Source: JBGMEA01 sp963674555
GTDB taxonomy: Bacteria > Bacillota > Clostridia > Eubacteriales > Anaerofustaceae
NCBI GenBank assembly: GCA_963674555.1
Contig: OY771429.1
Location: 1,612,001-1,676,000 of the forward strand
Direction of reading: 5' to 3'
Length of the DNA stretch: 64,000 bases
Under the pieces are notes generated by a model that did no database searches, was not told the DNA's origin, and saw only the letters and a list, made by a program, of their open reading frames with translations. Positions 51,163-63,751 of the stretch are shown here, piece by piece (positions within the stretch are counted from its first letter, which is position 1; each line of letters opens with the position of its first letter). The position numbers and the translations under genes are program-made.

Positions 51163-51327
51163 TAAAAGCCGAAAAGGCTTCGCTTTTTGATCCCTAGCAA
51201 AAACTAGGTGGGTCCCCTGCTTATCTATTTTGCCTTCCCCTCAAAGGGGGCTTGGCATCCTAAGACAAGACCCGAGGTCCCGAAAAAAAAGTGTAGGTTC
51301 AAAAAACGAAGGTGGATCCCTTTCGGT
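51163..51327 (-). ncRNA. ssrS: 6S RNA (SsrS)
   Basis: The minus strand folds into a long imperfect rod. A 13-bp closing helix pairs CTTCGTTTTTTGA (at plus 51299-51311) with TCAAAAAGCGAAG (at plus 51178-51190). The rod continues through GGGTC/GACCC and CTTGTCT/AGATAAG to a terminal CCCC-CTTTGA-GGGG hairpin. A promoter TTGTAT-17-TATAAT (minus, box at plus 51334-51339) lies directly upstream, and a terminator AAGCC/GGCTT ends it. Length about 165 nt. The CCCACCTAG and GCTAGGGATC strings are typical of Bacillota 6S. It binds the sigma-A holoenzyme and modulates transcription in stationary phase. Confidence 0.8.
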
Positions 51328-51422
51328 ACTTCTATTATAAACGGTATTTTGTGTTCATACAATATATTTGATATTTTTAATTTTTTTCAAAATCTTGTAT
51401 CACACTATATATATTCATAATT

Positions 51423-52061
51423 TTACTGTTCTATCTTTTCGATCGGATGTCTTACTACGGTCTTTAATTTTTCGGGAGCGCTCTTTCTGGGGTCCGATAA
51501 ATAGATCTCATGATGCTTTCGGATATCTCTTGTTACATCCATATAGCCTTCTTCTTTTATAAGCGCATGCATTTTTTCAACACTTGCGGGTTCATCGGCG
51601 TACGGGCCCAAATGCATGATCTGCACGCACAGACCTTCCGTGAAAGTCTCAAGACGCATGCCTGTGAAATCGATCTCGGGTTTTTTCTTTCTGCATGTTT
51701 CCAGCGCCCACTCTACGAACTCTTCAGTCACGAATTCAGGCTGTCTTATCATTGAAGTCCACAGCCAATCGTCGCGATCATGTATGTCAAACGGTCCGTC
51801 GGTCCACCATAATCCTTCAAGCGGTGGTACGACATACTCGAAATAGCCTTTCGGTTTATGCTCGCCGTTTTTACTCATCTTGATCGTATAACTCATCGCG
51901 TACAGAGCCGATACGGCATTTGCGTATGTGTCACCGTTTGGGTCTCCCTTGCCGTTTATCATCAAAAACGATATCGCAGGCACATCGATGATCATTGGTT
52001 TCTGCTTGGGCATATAAAGCTCTTTGTATTCTTTTTTATAATCTATCTTTTTTTCAGGCAT
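51423..52061 (-). CDS. GyrI-like small-molecule-binding protein
   Basis: This 212-residue protein has PAISFLMINGKGDPNGDTYANAVSALYAMSYTIK and LCVQIMHLGPYADEPASVEKMHALIKEEGY, the GyrI/SHS2-like domain of the type that binds small molecules without an HTH partner. It also has RKKKPEIDFTGMRLETFTEGL. Cytoplasmic; ligand unknown. Ribosome site AGAGAGGTAACC. Confidence 0.87.
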   Translation of the reverse strand: MPEKKIDYKKEYKELYMPKQKPMIIDVPAISFLMINGKGDPNGDTYANAVSALYAMSYTIKMSKNGEHKPKGYFEYVVPPLEGLWWTDGPFDIHDRDDWLWTSMIRQPEFVTEEFVEWALETCRKKKPEIDFTGMRLETFTEGLCVQIMHLGPYADEPASVEKMHALIKEEGYMDVTRDIRKHHEIYLSDPRKSAPEKLKTVVRHPIEKIEQ

Positions 52062-52157
52062 AGGTTACCTCTCTTAGGCTTCTTTCCTATATTATACAAA
52101 AAAAGCGTTGTTTTGTCCCTTCATTTCGGAATAATCGAATATTTCCGCATTTCTTAC

Positions 52158-52194
52158 TTGACTAATTATGCATTAGTATGTATAATTATTCAAA
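52158..52194 (+). promoter_or_regulatory. argG promoter with ARG-box-like site
   Basis: TTGACT-17 bp-TATAAT (52158-52186). On the minus strand the sequence TTTGAATAATTATACATA (52177-52194) matches the ARG box TNTGAATWWWWATTCANW at all but one defined position and overlaps the -10 box. This suggests repression by ArgR/AhrC. Confidence 0.7.
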
Positions 52195-52222
52195 TAATGT
52201 AATTTGAACAGAGGTAATATTA

Positions 52223-53443
52223 ATGAAAGAAAAAATCATCTTGGCTTATTCGGGCGGATTGGACACCAGTACGATCGTTCCGTGGCTGAAAAATAATTAT
52301 GACTGTGAAGTGCACGCGGTATGCGTGAACGTCGGACAAGTAACGAACGGCGAAAGCGAAGACCTTAAGAAACGCGCTATCGAATACGGAGCCGATACGA
52401 TACAGATCGTGGACGCAACGGAAGAATTGGTCAATGATTATATTTTCCCGATGCTTAAATCGGGTGCGATCTACGAAGGAAAGTACCTACTCGGAACATC
52501 GATCGCAAGACCGCTTATCTCCAAAGTGTTGGTAGATAAAGCCAAAGAGATCGATGCTGACGCGATCTGTCACGGCGCTACGGGTAAAGGGAATGACCAG
52601 GTTCGTTTTGAACTTACGATCATGGCACTTGCACCCGAGATCAAGATCATCGCACCCTGGAGAATATGGGATATCAAATCACGTCAAGATGCTTTGGACT
52701 ATTGTATCAAACACGATATTAAATTAAACGTCGCAGCGGAAGAAGGATATTCGATGGATATGAATATCTGGCATCTTTCGCATGAAGGGATGGATCTTGA
52801 AAGTCCGGCGAATTTCCCTAATTACGATAAGATATTGGAAATGTCAAAACCGCTTATGCAAACACCGGATGAGCCTGAAGAGATCACTCTTGAATTCGAA
52901 AAAGGAATCCCGGTTGCGCTCAACGGTGAGAAAATGGACGGCAAAGAAATGATCATGAAACTCAACGAGATCGGTGGCAAACACGGCATCGGTATCGTGG
53001 ATATGGTCGAAAACAGAGTCGTAGGCATGAAATCGCGTGGTATATACGAAACACCGGGCGGAACAGTCCTTTACTTTGCGCACGGAGAATTGGAACAACT
53101 TTGCTTGGATCGTGCGACAACGGGCTATAAAAGACTGGTCGCCGAAAAATACGCTGATCTTGTCTACAGCGGTATGTGGTTCACGCCATTACGTGAAGCG
53201 ATCGACGCGTTTGTCGATTCCACGCAAGAAGTTGTTACGGGCACCGTAAAATTGATGCTCTATAAAGGAAATCTCATAACTGTATCTATCGCTAGTCCGA
53301 ACTCTATCTATAATGAAGAGATCGCGTCGTTCACAACCGGTGAATTGTATAATCATCATGACGCTGAAGGGTTCATCAAATTATACGGACTTCCGCTTAA
53401 AATCAGAGCGCTCAAAGAGCAACAAAAGAACAAGCAAAAATAA
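52223..53443 (+). CDS. argG: Argininosuccinate synthase
   Basis: This 406-residue protein has the PP-loop IILAYSGGLDTSTIVPWLK, GTSIARPLISKVLVDKAKE, CHGATGKGNDQVRFELT, and the substrate-binding EEGYSMDMNIWHLSHEG. It joins citrulline and aspartate with ATP to argininosuccinate, in arginine synthesis. argH follows 0.7 kb downstream with an unrelated GNAT gene between them, so the pair is not one simple operon. Confidence 0.97.
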   Translation: MKEKIILAYSGGLDTSTIVPWLKNNYDCEVHAVCVNVGQVTNGESEDLKKRAIEYGADTIQIVDATEELVNDYIFPMLKSGAIYEGKYLLGTSIARPLISKVLVDKAKEIDADAICHGATGKGNDQVRFELTIMALAPEIKIIAPWRIWDIKSRQDALDYCIKHDIKLNVAAEEGYSMDMNIWHLSHEGMDLESPANFPNYDKILEMSKPLMQTPDEPEEITLEFEKGIPVALNGEKMDGKEMIMKLNEIGGKHGIGIVDMVENRVVGMKSRGIYETPGGTVLYFAHGELEQLCLDRATTGYKRLVAEKYADLVYSGMWFTPLREAIDAFVDSTQEVVTGTVKLMLYKGNLITVSIASPNSIYNEEIASFTTGELYNHHDAEGFIKLYGLPLKIRALKEQQKNKQK

Positions 53444-53610
53444 TAACACAGAACCATTTACAGGTTGCTGCATGAGAACGAACAAAGGTTTTTCTAGTTT
53501 TTTCAAATACCCTCGTCGTTTCTCAAATGCGGTACGCAATCATTTATATAGTAGACGACATGATGCACATTTGATAAGTGTGTATCATTGTCGTTTTAAG
53601 GGGTAAAATA

Positions 53611-54039
53611 ATGTTACGACTTATGACAAAAGAAGATCACGCACAAGCCAACGCGCTTTGGCACGGTTTGGGTGGGGTCGGACTGCGTAGCCTCGATGAT
53701 TCCAAAGAAGGTATCGCAAAATTTTTGCACCGAAACCCGACGACTTGTTTTGTTGCCGTGGAAGACGATAAGCTCATCGGGACGATCTTGTGCGGTCACG
53801 ACGGGCGGCGCGGGTATATCTATCATCTTGCTGTCGCAGAAGACTATCGCAGGAAGGGTATCGCAAGTCAGCTGCTTCAAAACGCTTGCGACGCATTAAG
53901 AAAAGAAGGCATACATAAGGCAGGGATGTTGGTATTTAAAGAGAACGATACGGGTAACGCATTTTGGGATAAATACGGGTGGGATATCCGTACGGATGTC
54001 TATTACAGAAATTTGTCTTTAAATGAAGAAAATCTATAA
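53611..54039 (+). CDS. GNAT-family N-acetyltransferase (RimI-like)
   Basis: This 142-residue protein starts at ATG 53611 after AAGGGG. LRLMTKEDHAQANALWHGL begins the fold. IYHLAVAEDYRRKGIASQLLQNACDALRKEGIHKAGMLVFKEN is the acetyl-CoA site and helix, and GNAFWDKYGWDIRTDVYYRNL the C-terminal strand. Target unknown; it sits between argG and argH. Confidence 0.9.
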   Translation: MLRLMTKEDHAQANALWHGLGGVGLRSLDDSKEGIAKFLHRNPTTCFVAVEDDKLIGTILCGHDGRRGYIYHLAVAEDYRRKGIASQLLQNACDALRKEGIHKAGMLVFKENDTGNAFWDKYGWDIRTDVYYRNLSLNEENL

Positions 54040-54100
54040 TTTGTAAGATCAGGTGTGCACGCTTATGAAAAGCATTTCTTTTTCTATATACGCGTGATAT

Positions 54101-54134
54101 TATAATGGTATATAATAAGGTATGAATATTATAC
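54101..54134 (+). promoter_or_regulatory. argH promoter region with partial ARG-box half-site
   Basis: Two TATAAT boxes (54101-54106 and 54111-54116) precede TATGAATATTATAC at 54121, a half ARG-box-like sequence. The second half is weak, so ArgR binding here is less sure than at argG. Confidence 0.4.
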
Positions 54135-54153
54135 GGATACGGAGGGTAAAACG

Positions 54154-55512
54154 ATGAAATTATGGGCAGGACGTTTCGAGGGTGAATCGGACACATCGGC
54201 GGACGCATTCAATTCGTCGTTGCATTTCGATAGAAAGCTGTTTGTTTATGATGTCGAAGGCAGCATTGCGCACGTGAAGATGTTGCAAAAACAAGAGATC
54301 ATCGAGGACAGTGATGCGATCCTTTGCGTAAAGGCACTGGAAGATCTAAAAGAAGAAGTGCTTTCGGGTAAACTTACGATCGCTGATAATTACGAAGATA
54401 TTCATATGGCTGTGGAATCGATCCTTACCGAACGCATAGGGGATGCCGCAAAACGCATTCATACGGCGCGCAGTCGTAACGACCAAGTAGCGCTTGATAT
54501 GCGTATGTACGTCAAAGATCAGATCCGTGAACTCATCAAGACAGTAACAGCACTGCTCGACGGACTTAAATCGATCGGACTGGAACATCTCGACACACTG
54601 ATGCCGGGTTATACGCATATGCAAAAAGCACAACCCATCACACTTGCGCATCATCTTTCCGCATATATTGAAATGTTTGTTCGTGACAGAGATCGATTGC
54701 GTGATGTTTATAAGCGCACAAACGCGATGCCGCTCGGCTCAGGCGCGCTTGCGTGCAGCACCTTTGATATCGACAGAGCATTCGTAGCCGATGAGCTGGA
54801 ATTCTCCGAAGTTACGCAAAACAGCCTTGACTCCGTATCGGATCGTGATTACTTGATCGAGTTTTTAAATACGCTAGCGATCATCATGATGCACTTAAGT
54901 CGTTTCAGTGAAGAAGTTATTTTATGGTCCACGGAAGAATTCGGATATATCACACTCTCCGATGCCTTTTCAACAGGTAGCTCTATGATGCCGCAAAAGA
55001 AAAATCCCGATATGGCGGAACTCATCCGCGGCAAAACAGGAAGAGTATACGGCGCATTGTTCGGATTGCTTACTGTCATGAAAGGGCTTCCGCTTGCGTA
55101 CAATAAAGATATGCAGGAAGATAAGGAATTCGTTTTTGACAGTGTCGAAACGGTATCCGACTGTCTCAATATTTTCAACAAGATGCTTGCTACGGCAACA
55201 TTTAATGAGGACAGAATGGCAAAAGCAGCGATCGAAAGTTTTGTGAACGCCACGGATATGGCGGAATATCTCGTTAAAAAAGGGTGCCCGTTCCGTGACG
55301 CGCATTTTATCGTCGGCAAATTAGTCAAAACATGTATCGATAAAGGACTTTACCTTTCCGATCTTTCGATGCAAGAATTAAATGAAGCATCCGAATATTT
55401 TGAAAATGATATCTATAAAGTATTGGATGTACGCACATCGCTCGAAAATAAAAAAATGACGGGTTCACCGAACCCTGAGGTCGTACGGGCATATTTAGAC
55501 GAAGTGGAATAA
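54154..55512 (+). CDS. argH: Argininosuccinate lyase
   Basis: This 452-residue member of the fumarase/aspartase superfamily starts KLWAGRFEGESDTSADAFNSSL. It contains HTARSRNDQVALDMRMY, TLMPGYTHMQKAQPITLAHHL and the signature loop GSSMMPQKKNPDMAELIRGK with the catalytic Ser. It splits argininosuccinate into arginine and fumarate, completing the pathway begun by argG. A strong terminator follows. Confidence 0.97.
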   Translation: MKLWAGRFEGESDTSADAFNSSLHFDRKLFVYDVEGSIAHVKMLQKQEIIEDSDAILCVKALEDLKEEVLSGKLTIADNYEDIHMAVESILTERIGDAAKRIHTARSRNDQVALDMRMYVKDQIRELIKTVTALLDGLKSIGLEHLDTLMPGYTHMQKAQPITLAHHLSAYIEMFVRDRDRLRDVYKRTNAMPLGSGALACSTFDIDRAFVADELEFSEVTQNSLDSVSDRDYLIEFLNTLAIIMMHLSRFSEEVILWSTEEFGYITLSDAFSTGSSMMPQKKNPDMAELIRGKTGRVYGALFGLLTVMKGLPLAYNKDMQEDKEFVFDSVETVSDCLNIFNKMLATATFNEDRMAKAAIESFVNATDMAEYLVKKGCPFRDAHFIVGKLVKTCIDKGLYLSDLSMQELNEASEYFENDIYKVLDVRTSLENKKMTGSPNPEVVRAYLDEVE

Positions 55513-55545
55513 AAAAAACACCGCGATCAGCGGTGTTTTTTTTAT
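55512..55545. terminator. Terminator after argH
   Basis: AAAAAAAACACCGC-GATCA-GCGGTGTTTTTTTT, symmetric. Confidence 0.88.
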
Positions 55546-55551
55546 TTGTGT

Positions 55552-56142
55552 TTATATATTCTTCTCATAGATCAGTCCCGAAGATGTTTTGACGGGCATT
55601 AATAAGAAAGATTTTGTTACGGTCGCTCCAATCAGATCTTCGGCGTTACCGATCAATTCAAAGAGCGGTTTCTGTTCGGATATCGCCCACTCAGGGCGCG
55701 AACCCGGTTGCATGGTAAAGAATTTATCCAATCCGTATTTCTCTTTGATCGTTGCTTTCAGGTAGTCTCTGGCAGCGGCCATTTCTTCTTCTTTGATCTG
55801 ATCCGTCAAATAGCGGTCGATATGCTCCGTGAATTGTTCCGACCATTCTTCGATCTCCGTTCCGCATGTCGAGATATAGAGAAATACACGTTGACCTTCT
55901 TTCAGTGTGCTACTTAACAGACTTCCGTGAAACTGCACACCGCCTATCGTTACATCGAATCCGTCGATCGTTTCAACGTTCGCTTCAACATATACAGCTT
56001 TCGGTTTTGCGATCTTCTGTGCTTCTTTCATTAATATGTCAAAGCGTTCAAGCATTTCCTCGTTTTCCTCAAGATGCAATTTCTTTCTAAGCTGATCGCT
56101 GTTCTCTCTCGGTGGTATATCTTTTAATAGGATCGTTTCCAT
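55552..56142 (-). CDS. B12-dependent methionine synthase activation-domain protein
   Basis: This 196-residue protein starts METILLKDIPPREN at ATG 56142 after AAAGGAGA. It shows TCGTEIEEWSEQF, then EEEMAAARDYLKATIKEKYGL and FTMQPGSRPEWAISEQKPLFELIGNAEDLIGATVTKSFLLMPVKTSSGLIYE, the reactivation-domain pattern of cobalamin-dependent methionine synthase. Stand-alone proteins like this pair with short MetH forms encoded elsewhere. Such a partner is not in the window. Confidence 0.87.
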   Translation of the reverse strand: METILLKDIPPRENSDQLRKKLHLEENEEMLERFDILMKEAQKIAKPKAVYVEANVETIDGFDVTIGGVQFHGSLLSSTLKEGQRVFLYISTCGTEIEEWSEQFTEHIDRYLTDQIKEEEMAAARDYLKATIKEKYGLDKFFTMQPGSRPEWAISEQKPLFELIGNAEDLIGATVTKSFLLMPVKTSSGLIYEKNI

Positions 56143-56506
56143 GATCGCTCTCCTTTCAGTGTGTTGTAAGAATCGTTTTTTATTTTTAACGATATTGTTT
56201 ACTGTACCATCATATTTTTTTATCGATAGTATTGTCAAGGGTTCGTGCGGATTTTTTAAGATCAAAGTATAAATGCGGGACAAATTCCACCATGTAAAAT
56301 CAATGTCAAAAAAACTCTTTAAAAAGGGGATAAAAAGATTGACAAAGGAGTGGGGTTTTGATATTATATAAAAGCTGACCAAAAAGGGAAGCGAGCTAAT
56401 TGAGAAATGAATAGAGAGAAGAACAAAAGTCAGAAATAACGAATTAAGCGAAAAAAGTAATTCAAGGAAAGTCTAAAGCTAAGGAAAAAACAAACGTAAA
56501 AATAAA
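56143..56506 (+). promoter_or_regulatory. rRNA operon promoter and leader
   Basis: The 364-bp gap before 16S has no gene. It contains TTGACA (56339-56344), 17 bp, TATTAT (56362-56367) and a purine-rich leader that would hold antitermination signals. The minus-strand promoter of the methionine-synthase activator also lies here. Confidence 0.8.
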
Positions 56507-58029
<1,523 letters not shown>

Positions 58030-58152
58030 AGTATAGAAAAACATTTGGCTAACTTTTTAAAGAATGAAACATTCGTTATGAAGATTTGTTATTGAAGATT
58101 TTAAACTTCTCTCTTTCATTATATAAAGAACAAAGAGAACCGACCAACTTGT

Positions 58153-58228
58153 GGGGGTGTAGCTCAGTTGGGAGAGCACCTGCCTTGCAAGCAGGGGGTC
58201 AGGAGTTCGAATCTCCTCATCTCCACCA
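58153..58228 (+). tRNA. tRNA-Ala (TGC)
   Basis: This 76-nt tRNA begins GGGGGTG (acceptor), has the D arm AGCTCAGTTGGGAGAGC, an anticodon loop with TGC, T arm with GTTCGAATC, and encoded CCA. Acceptor pairs GGGGGTG with CATCTCC, including two G-T pairs. It is in the 16S-23S spacer. Confidence 0.97.
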
Positions 58229-58481
58229 TTTATATATAGGTGAGCCTGTAAGGTCAAAGAGAAGAAAAACCGCAGAGCAAGCATGTATAAGACACAAATG
58301 GTTTTAACATCGTGAAAGATGCGCGAGATGCGGATTTTTCATAAAGTTAAACAGGGTTTAGCGCAGATGTAGTGGGTGAGTGCAAGGCGGATGAAGCGAG
58401 AGGCAAGGGAGCATATTTATATATATGACCGAGCAAGGAGCGAGATCCAACGCAGCAATCGCACAGTACGGCGCGATAAAC

Positions 58482-58558
<77 letters not shown>

Positions 58559-58744
58559 TATAAAGAAGTGAAGGCAAGTAAGTTGAGTGATTGCAACTGC
58601 GGGTAAGCAGTGGTAAGTATTCAGCTTGTTAGCTGAGAGTTCATTGAAAATTGCATAAGGTACAATAGAGAACACAAATATCTCAAAAATTTTAAATTTC
58701 AAGAGAATATGTAACGTAAAGAAAAAGAATCGTTCACATATCTT

Positions 58745-61603
<2,859 letters not shown>

Positions 61604-61706
61604 TTTATAAGGATATGCGCGCGATTTAATAGACACAATGATATTGTACCTTGTGTAGTTTATAGTGAACTTTCACTAATAAAGCTAAAACTTAATATGT
61701 TAAAAT

Positions 61707-61822
61707 CTCCGTGACGATAGCGGCGGGGCCACACCTGTTCCCATCCCGAACACAGAAGTTAAGCCCGCCCACGCTGAGGGTACTTGCTTGGAGACGAGCC
61801 GGTAGAGTAGGTAGTCGCGGGG
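61707..61822 (+). rRNA. rrf: 5S ribosomal RNA
   Basis: The closing helix CTCCGTGAC pairs with GTCGCGGGG. Conserved CCCATCCCGAACAC, AAGTTAAGC and GGTAGAGTAGGTAG boxes lie between. Length 116 nt. A T-run follows directly. Confidence 0.95.
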
Positions 61823-61837
61823 TTTTTTTTGTTTCAA

Positions 61838-61876
61838 ACAAAATACCCGTCTTCTTTTCAAGACGGGTATTCTTTA
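61838..61876. terminator. Terminator of rRNA operon / DUF2812 gene
   Basis: AAAATACCCGTCTT-CTTTTC-AAGACGGGTATTCTT. It serves both convergent units; the DUF2812 stop codon lies inside the stem. Confidence 0.88.
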
Positions 61877-62427
61877 TGTTTTCTTAAATATCTTCTGTAG
61901 CGAAAATAGGATATGAATGCACCGAGAAACAGTACAATGGGCAACATAAAATAGAGTAGCCCGGAATATCCGTCATTGAGAAAGCCTTTCAAAAAGACAG
62001 GATTAAATATGATATTCGTTGTAAGAAACGCGAATGAGAATAAAAAGAGGATCGACCAAAAAACGGAATAACGCTTGAATCTGTATGCTCTTGACATATT
62101 ATCCGAAAAGATATCATCGGAAGCATTTGGATCGACTTGCATGAAATATTGTATGCCTGAATATGCCGTTCCGCCTATATGTTCCCAGCCGCTGTCTTCA
62201 AAGAGTGTTCGGTAACTTGTAAACTCTTTTTCGTCCTTAAACACCCTGTAGTCAAGTTTATAATTGCGGGATTGAGGTTCTCCTTCATAAAAAGAATACT
62301 TCATTCCAGATGTGATAAAAGGTACCTGTCTGCTTATACCGACCAGTTCATATCCTTTTTGCGCCATCTCGCTTAGCCATTGTTCTTCTTTATAAAAATC
62401 AATAAACCATTTACGTTTTACTTGCAT
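61858..62427 (-). CDS. DUF2812 membrane protein
   Basis: This 189-residue protein starts MQVKRKWFIDFYKEEQWLSEMAQKGYELVGISRQ. DUF2812 domains follow (FITSGMKYSFYEGEPQS, LDYRVFKDEKEFTSYRTLFEDSGWEHIGGTAYSGIQYFMQ), then two membrane segments (about 122-142 and 152-172). It overlaps the PadR gene end by 17 bp. PadR-DUF2812 is a common regulator/membrane-protein pair; the PadR presumably represses this gene. Confidence 0.9.
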   Translation of the reverse strand: MQVKRKWFIDFYKEEQWLSEMAQKGYELVGISRQVPFITSGMKYSFYEGEPQSRNYKLDYRVFKDEKEFTSYRTLFEDSGWEHIGGTAYSGIQYFMQVDPNASDDIFSDNMSRAYRFKRYSVFWSILFLFSFAFLTTNIIFNPVFLKGFLNDGYSGLLYFMLPIVLFLGAFISYFRYRRYLRKHKEYPS

Positions 62428-62758
62428 CGTGTTCCCCCTCAAAATTATCACCTAAAACAGAGTCGGTTATTTGTATCAATGTGTGCATTCTTTTATATTC
62501 CAACATTAATATCTCATATCCTTTTGGTGTCAGCTGATAAGTTTTTCGACGCTCGTCTTTGCTTTGCACAGGTGCGATCAACTTTTGTTTTGTTAGATTT
62601 ACGAGTGCTCCGTATAGTGTCCCTGCTGCGATCTTCACATTATTGTCGCTCAATAATTCTACGTTCTGCATGATAGCATATCCGTGGCTCGGTGTTATCA
62701 AAGAGAGCATAATATAGTACGTTGTTTCGGATAGAGGTAAATATTTATTTAAATTCAT
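62411..62758 (-). CDS. PadR-family transcriptional regulator
   Basis: This 115-residue protein reads LSETTYYIMLSLITPSHGYAIMQNVELLSDNNVKIAAGTLYGALVNLTKQKLIAPVQ, the PadR winged HTH, with a C-terminal helix for dimer formation. The promoter region carries a palindrome fitting PadR-type control. It is translated ahead of the DUF2812 gene. Confidence 0.92.
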   Translation of the reverse strand: MNLNKYLPLSETTYYIMLSLITPSHGYAIMQNVELLSDNNVKIAAGTLYGALVNLTKQKLIAPVQSKDERRKTYQLTPKGYEILMLEYKRMHTLIQITDSVLGDNFEGEHDASKT

Positions 62759-62783
62759 TAAAGCAATTCCTCGAATAATATAA

Positions 62784-62830
62784 TATACAGTTTAACTGTA
62801 TAGTTAGAGTATATAACGTGAAACTGTATA
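62784..62830 (-). promoter_or_regulatory. PadR-type operator
   Basis: Perfect 9-bp arms TATACAGTT/AACTGTATA around a single T (62784-62802). A second half-site AAACTGTATA lies at 62821-62830. Both are immediately upstream of the PadR start. Confidence 0.75.
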
Positions 62831-62950
62831 TGTCAAGTTCGTGTTTATCCGTAAAATAAAATGCACTTGATTTATTTCCTAAAATAAGATATGATAAACA
62901 CACGCACAGCATACGTTCATTACAAATATGTATGAAATGAGGTGAATGCG

Positions 62951-63325
62951 ATGAGGATCGCTTTACCTGTGCAAAATCGAAGCATTGACGCGCTGTTATC
63001 CGATTCATTCGGATGTTCGCCGTATTTCCTTATTTACAGCACGGCAACGAAAGAAGCTGTCTTTTTGAATAATGAAAACGCGGAAGATATTAAAAACAGC
63101 GGTGTTAAATCTGCACAAGCGATAGCGGACAGCGGCGCACACATATTGATCACGCACAGTTGCGGAGAACAGGCAGCACGTGCTTTACGTTTGGCGGAAG
63201 TCATTATTTACAGTGCCGCGGATCGTACAGCGCAGGAAAATATCGAGGCTTATCTTGACGAGGAGCTTGCGCTTCTTACAGAGATCCACGACAGTTTTCA
63301 TATCCATCCGGAAGAAGACCTATAA
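62951..63325 (+). CDS. NifX/NifB-like iron-molybdenum cofactor-binding family protein
   Basis: This 124-residue protein starts MRIALPVQNRSIDALLSDSFGCSPYFLIY at ATG 62951; GTG 62942 sits inside the ribosome site GAGGTGA. The family has the dinitrogenase iron-molybdenum cofactor fold (KSAQAIADSGAHILITHSCGEQAARAL). Stand-alone members are often Fe-S or redox-linked and sit with DUF5320 and DUF134 proteins, as here. No nitrogenase genes are seen. Confidence 0.88.
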   Translation: MRIALPVQNRSIDALLSDSFGCSPYFLIYSTATKEAVFLNNENAEDIKNSGVKSAQAIADSGAHILITHSCGEQAARALRLAEVIIYSAADRTAQENIEAYLDEELALLTEIHDSFHIHPEEDL

Positions 63326-63349
63326 AAAGTAATTTTTTTTACTTTTATT

Positions 63350-63405
63350 ATTGACATATGTTTAAAACTGTGTATAATATAATTGTGTAATGAACATATG
63401 TCAAT
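63350..63405 (+). promoter_or_regulatory. Promoter with flanking inverted repeat (DUF5320-DUF134 operon)
   Basis: TTGACA (63351-63356), 16 bp, TATAAT (63373-63378). An 11-bp perfect inverted repeat ATTGACATATG (63350-63360) and CATATGTCAAT (63395-63405) brackets it, the left arm covering the -35 box. This is a likely operator, perhaps for the DUF134 regulator encoded downstream. Confidence 0.7.
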
Positions 63406-63424
63406 AACTATGGAGGTGATAGAT

Positions 63425-63685
63425 ATGCCAAGAAGAGACGGAACAGGACCCGTTGGAATGGGTTCGATGACAGGCAGAGGATTCGGTCCCTGCACAACAA
63501 GTAAAGTTGTAAGAGCCGGCGCAAGTTTGGGTTTAGGCTTAGGATTAGGCCTAGCGCGCAGATTTGCGGGACGCAGAAATTTTGCACAGAATACCGCAGT
63601 CGATCAAAAAGAACTTTTGGCGCAACAAAAAGAATTGTTGCAGGCAAGACTCGACAGCATCGATGAGCAGTTGAACAACTTATAG
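63425..63685 (+). CDS. DUF5320 protein
   Basis: This 86-residue protein starts MPRRDGTGPVGMGSMTGRGFGPC, the DUF5320 N-terminus, then has a Gly/Leu/Ala repeat (LGLGLGLGLARRFAGR) and a C-terminal coiled-coil helix (DQKELLAQQKELLQARLDSIDEQL). Small proteins of this type accompany NifX-like and DUF134 genes; function unknown. Ribosome site GGAGGTGA. Confidence 0.9.
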   Translation: MPRRDGTGPVGMGSMTGRGFGPCTTSKVVRAGASLGLGLGLGLARRFAGRRNFAQNTAVDQKELLAQQKELLQARLDSIDEQLNNL

Positions 63686-63694
63686 GAAACCAAA

Positions 63695-63724
63695 GGTAAC
63701 AGGAGACGCCACGCTCCTGTTACC
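63695..63724 (+). terminator. Hairpin between DUF5320 and DUF134 genes
   Basis: Perfect 10-bp stem GGTAACAGGA/TCCTGTTACC around a 10-nt loop. No T-run follows, so it may act as an RNA stability or attenuation element rather than a full terminator. Confidence 0.5.
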
Positions 63725-63751
63725 GATCGTTTCAATAATGAGGTGAAGAAA

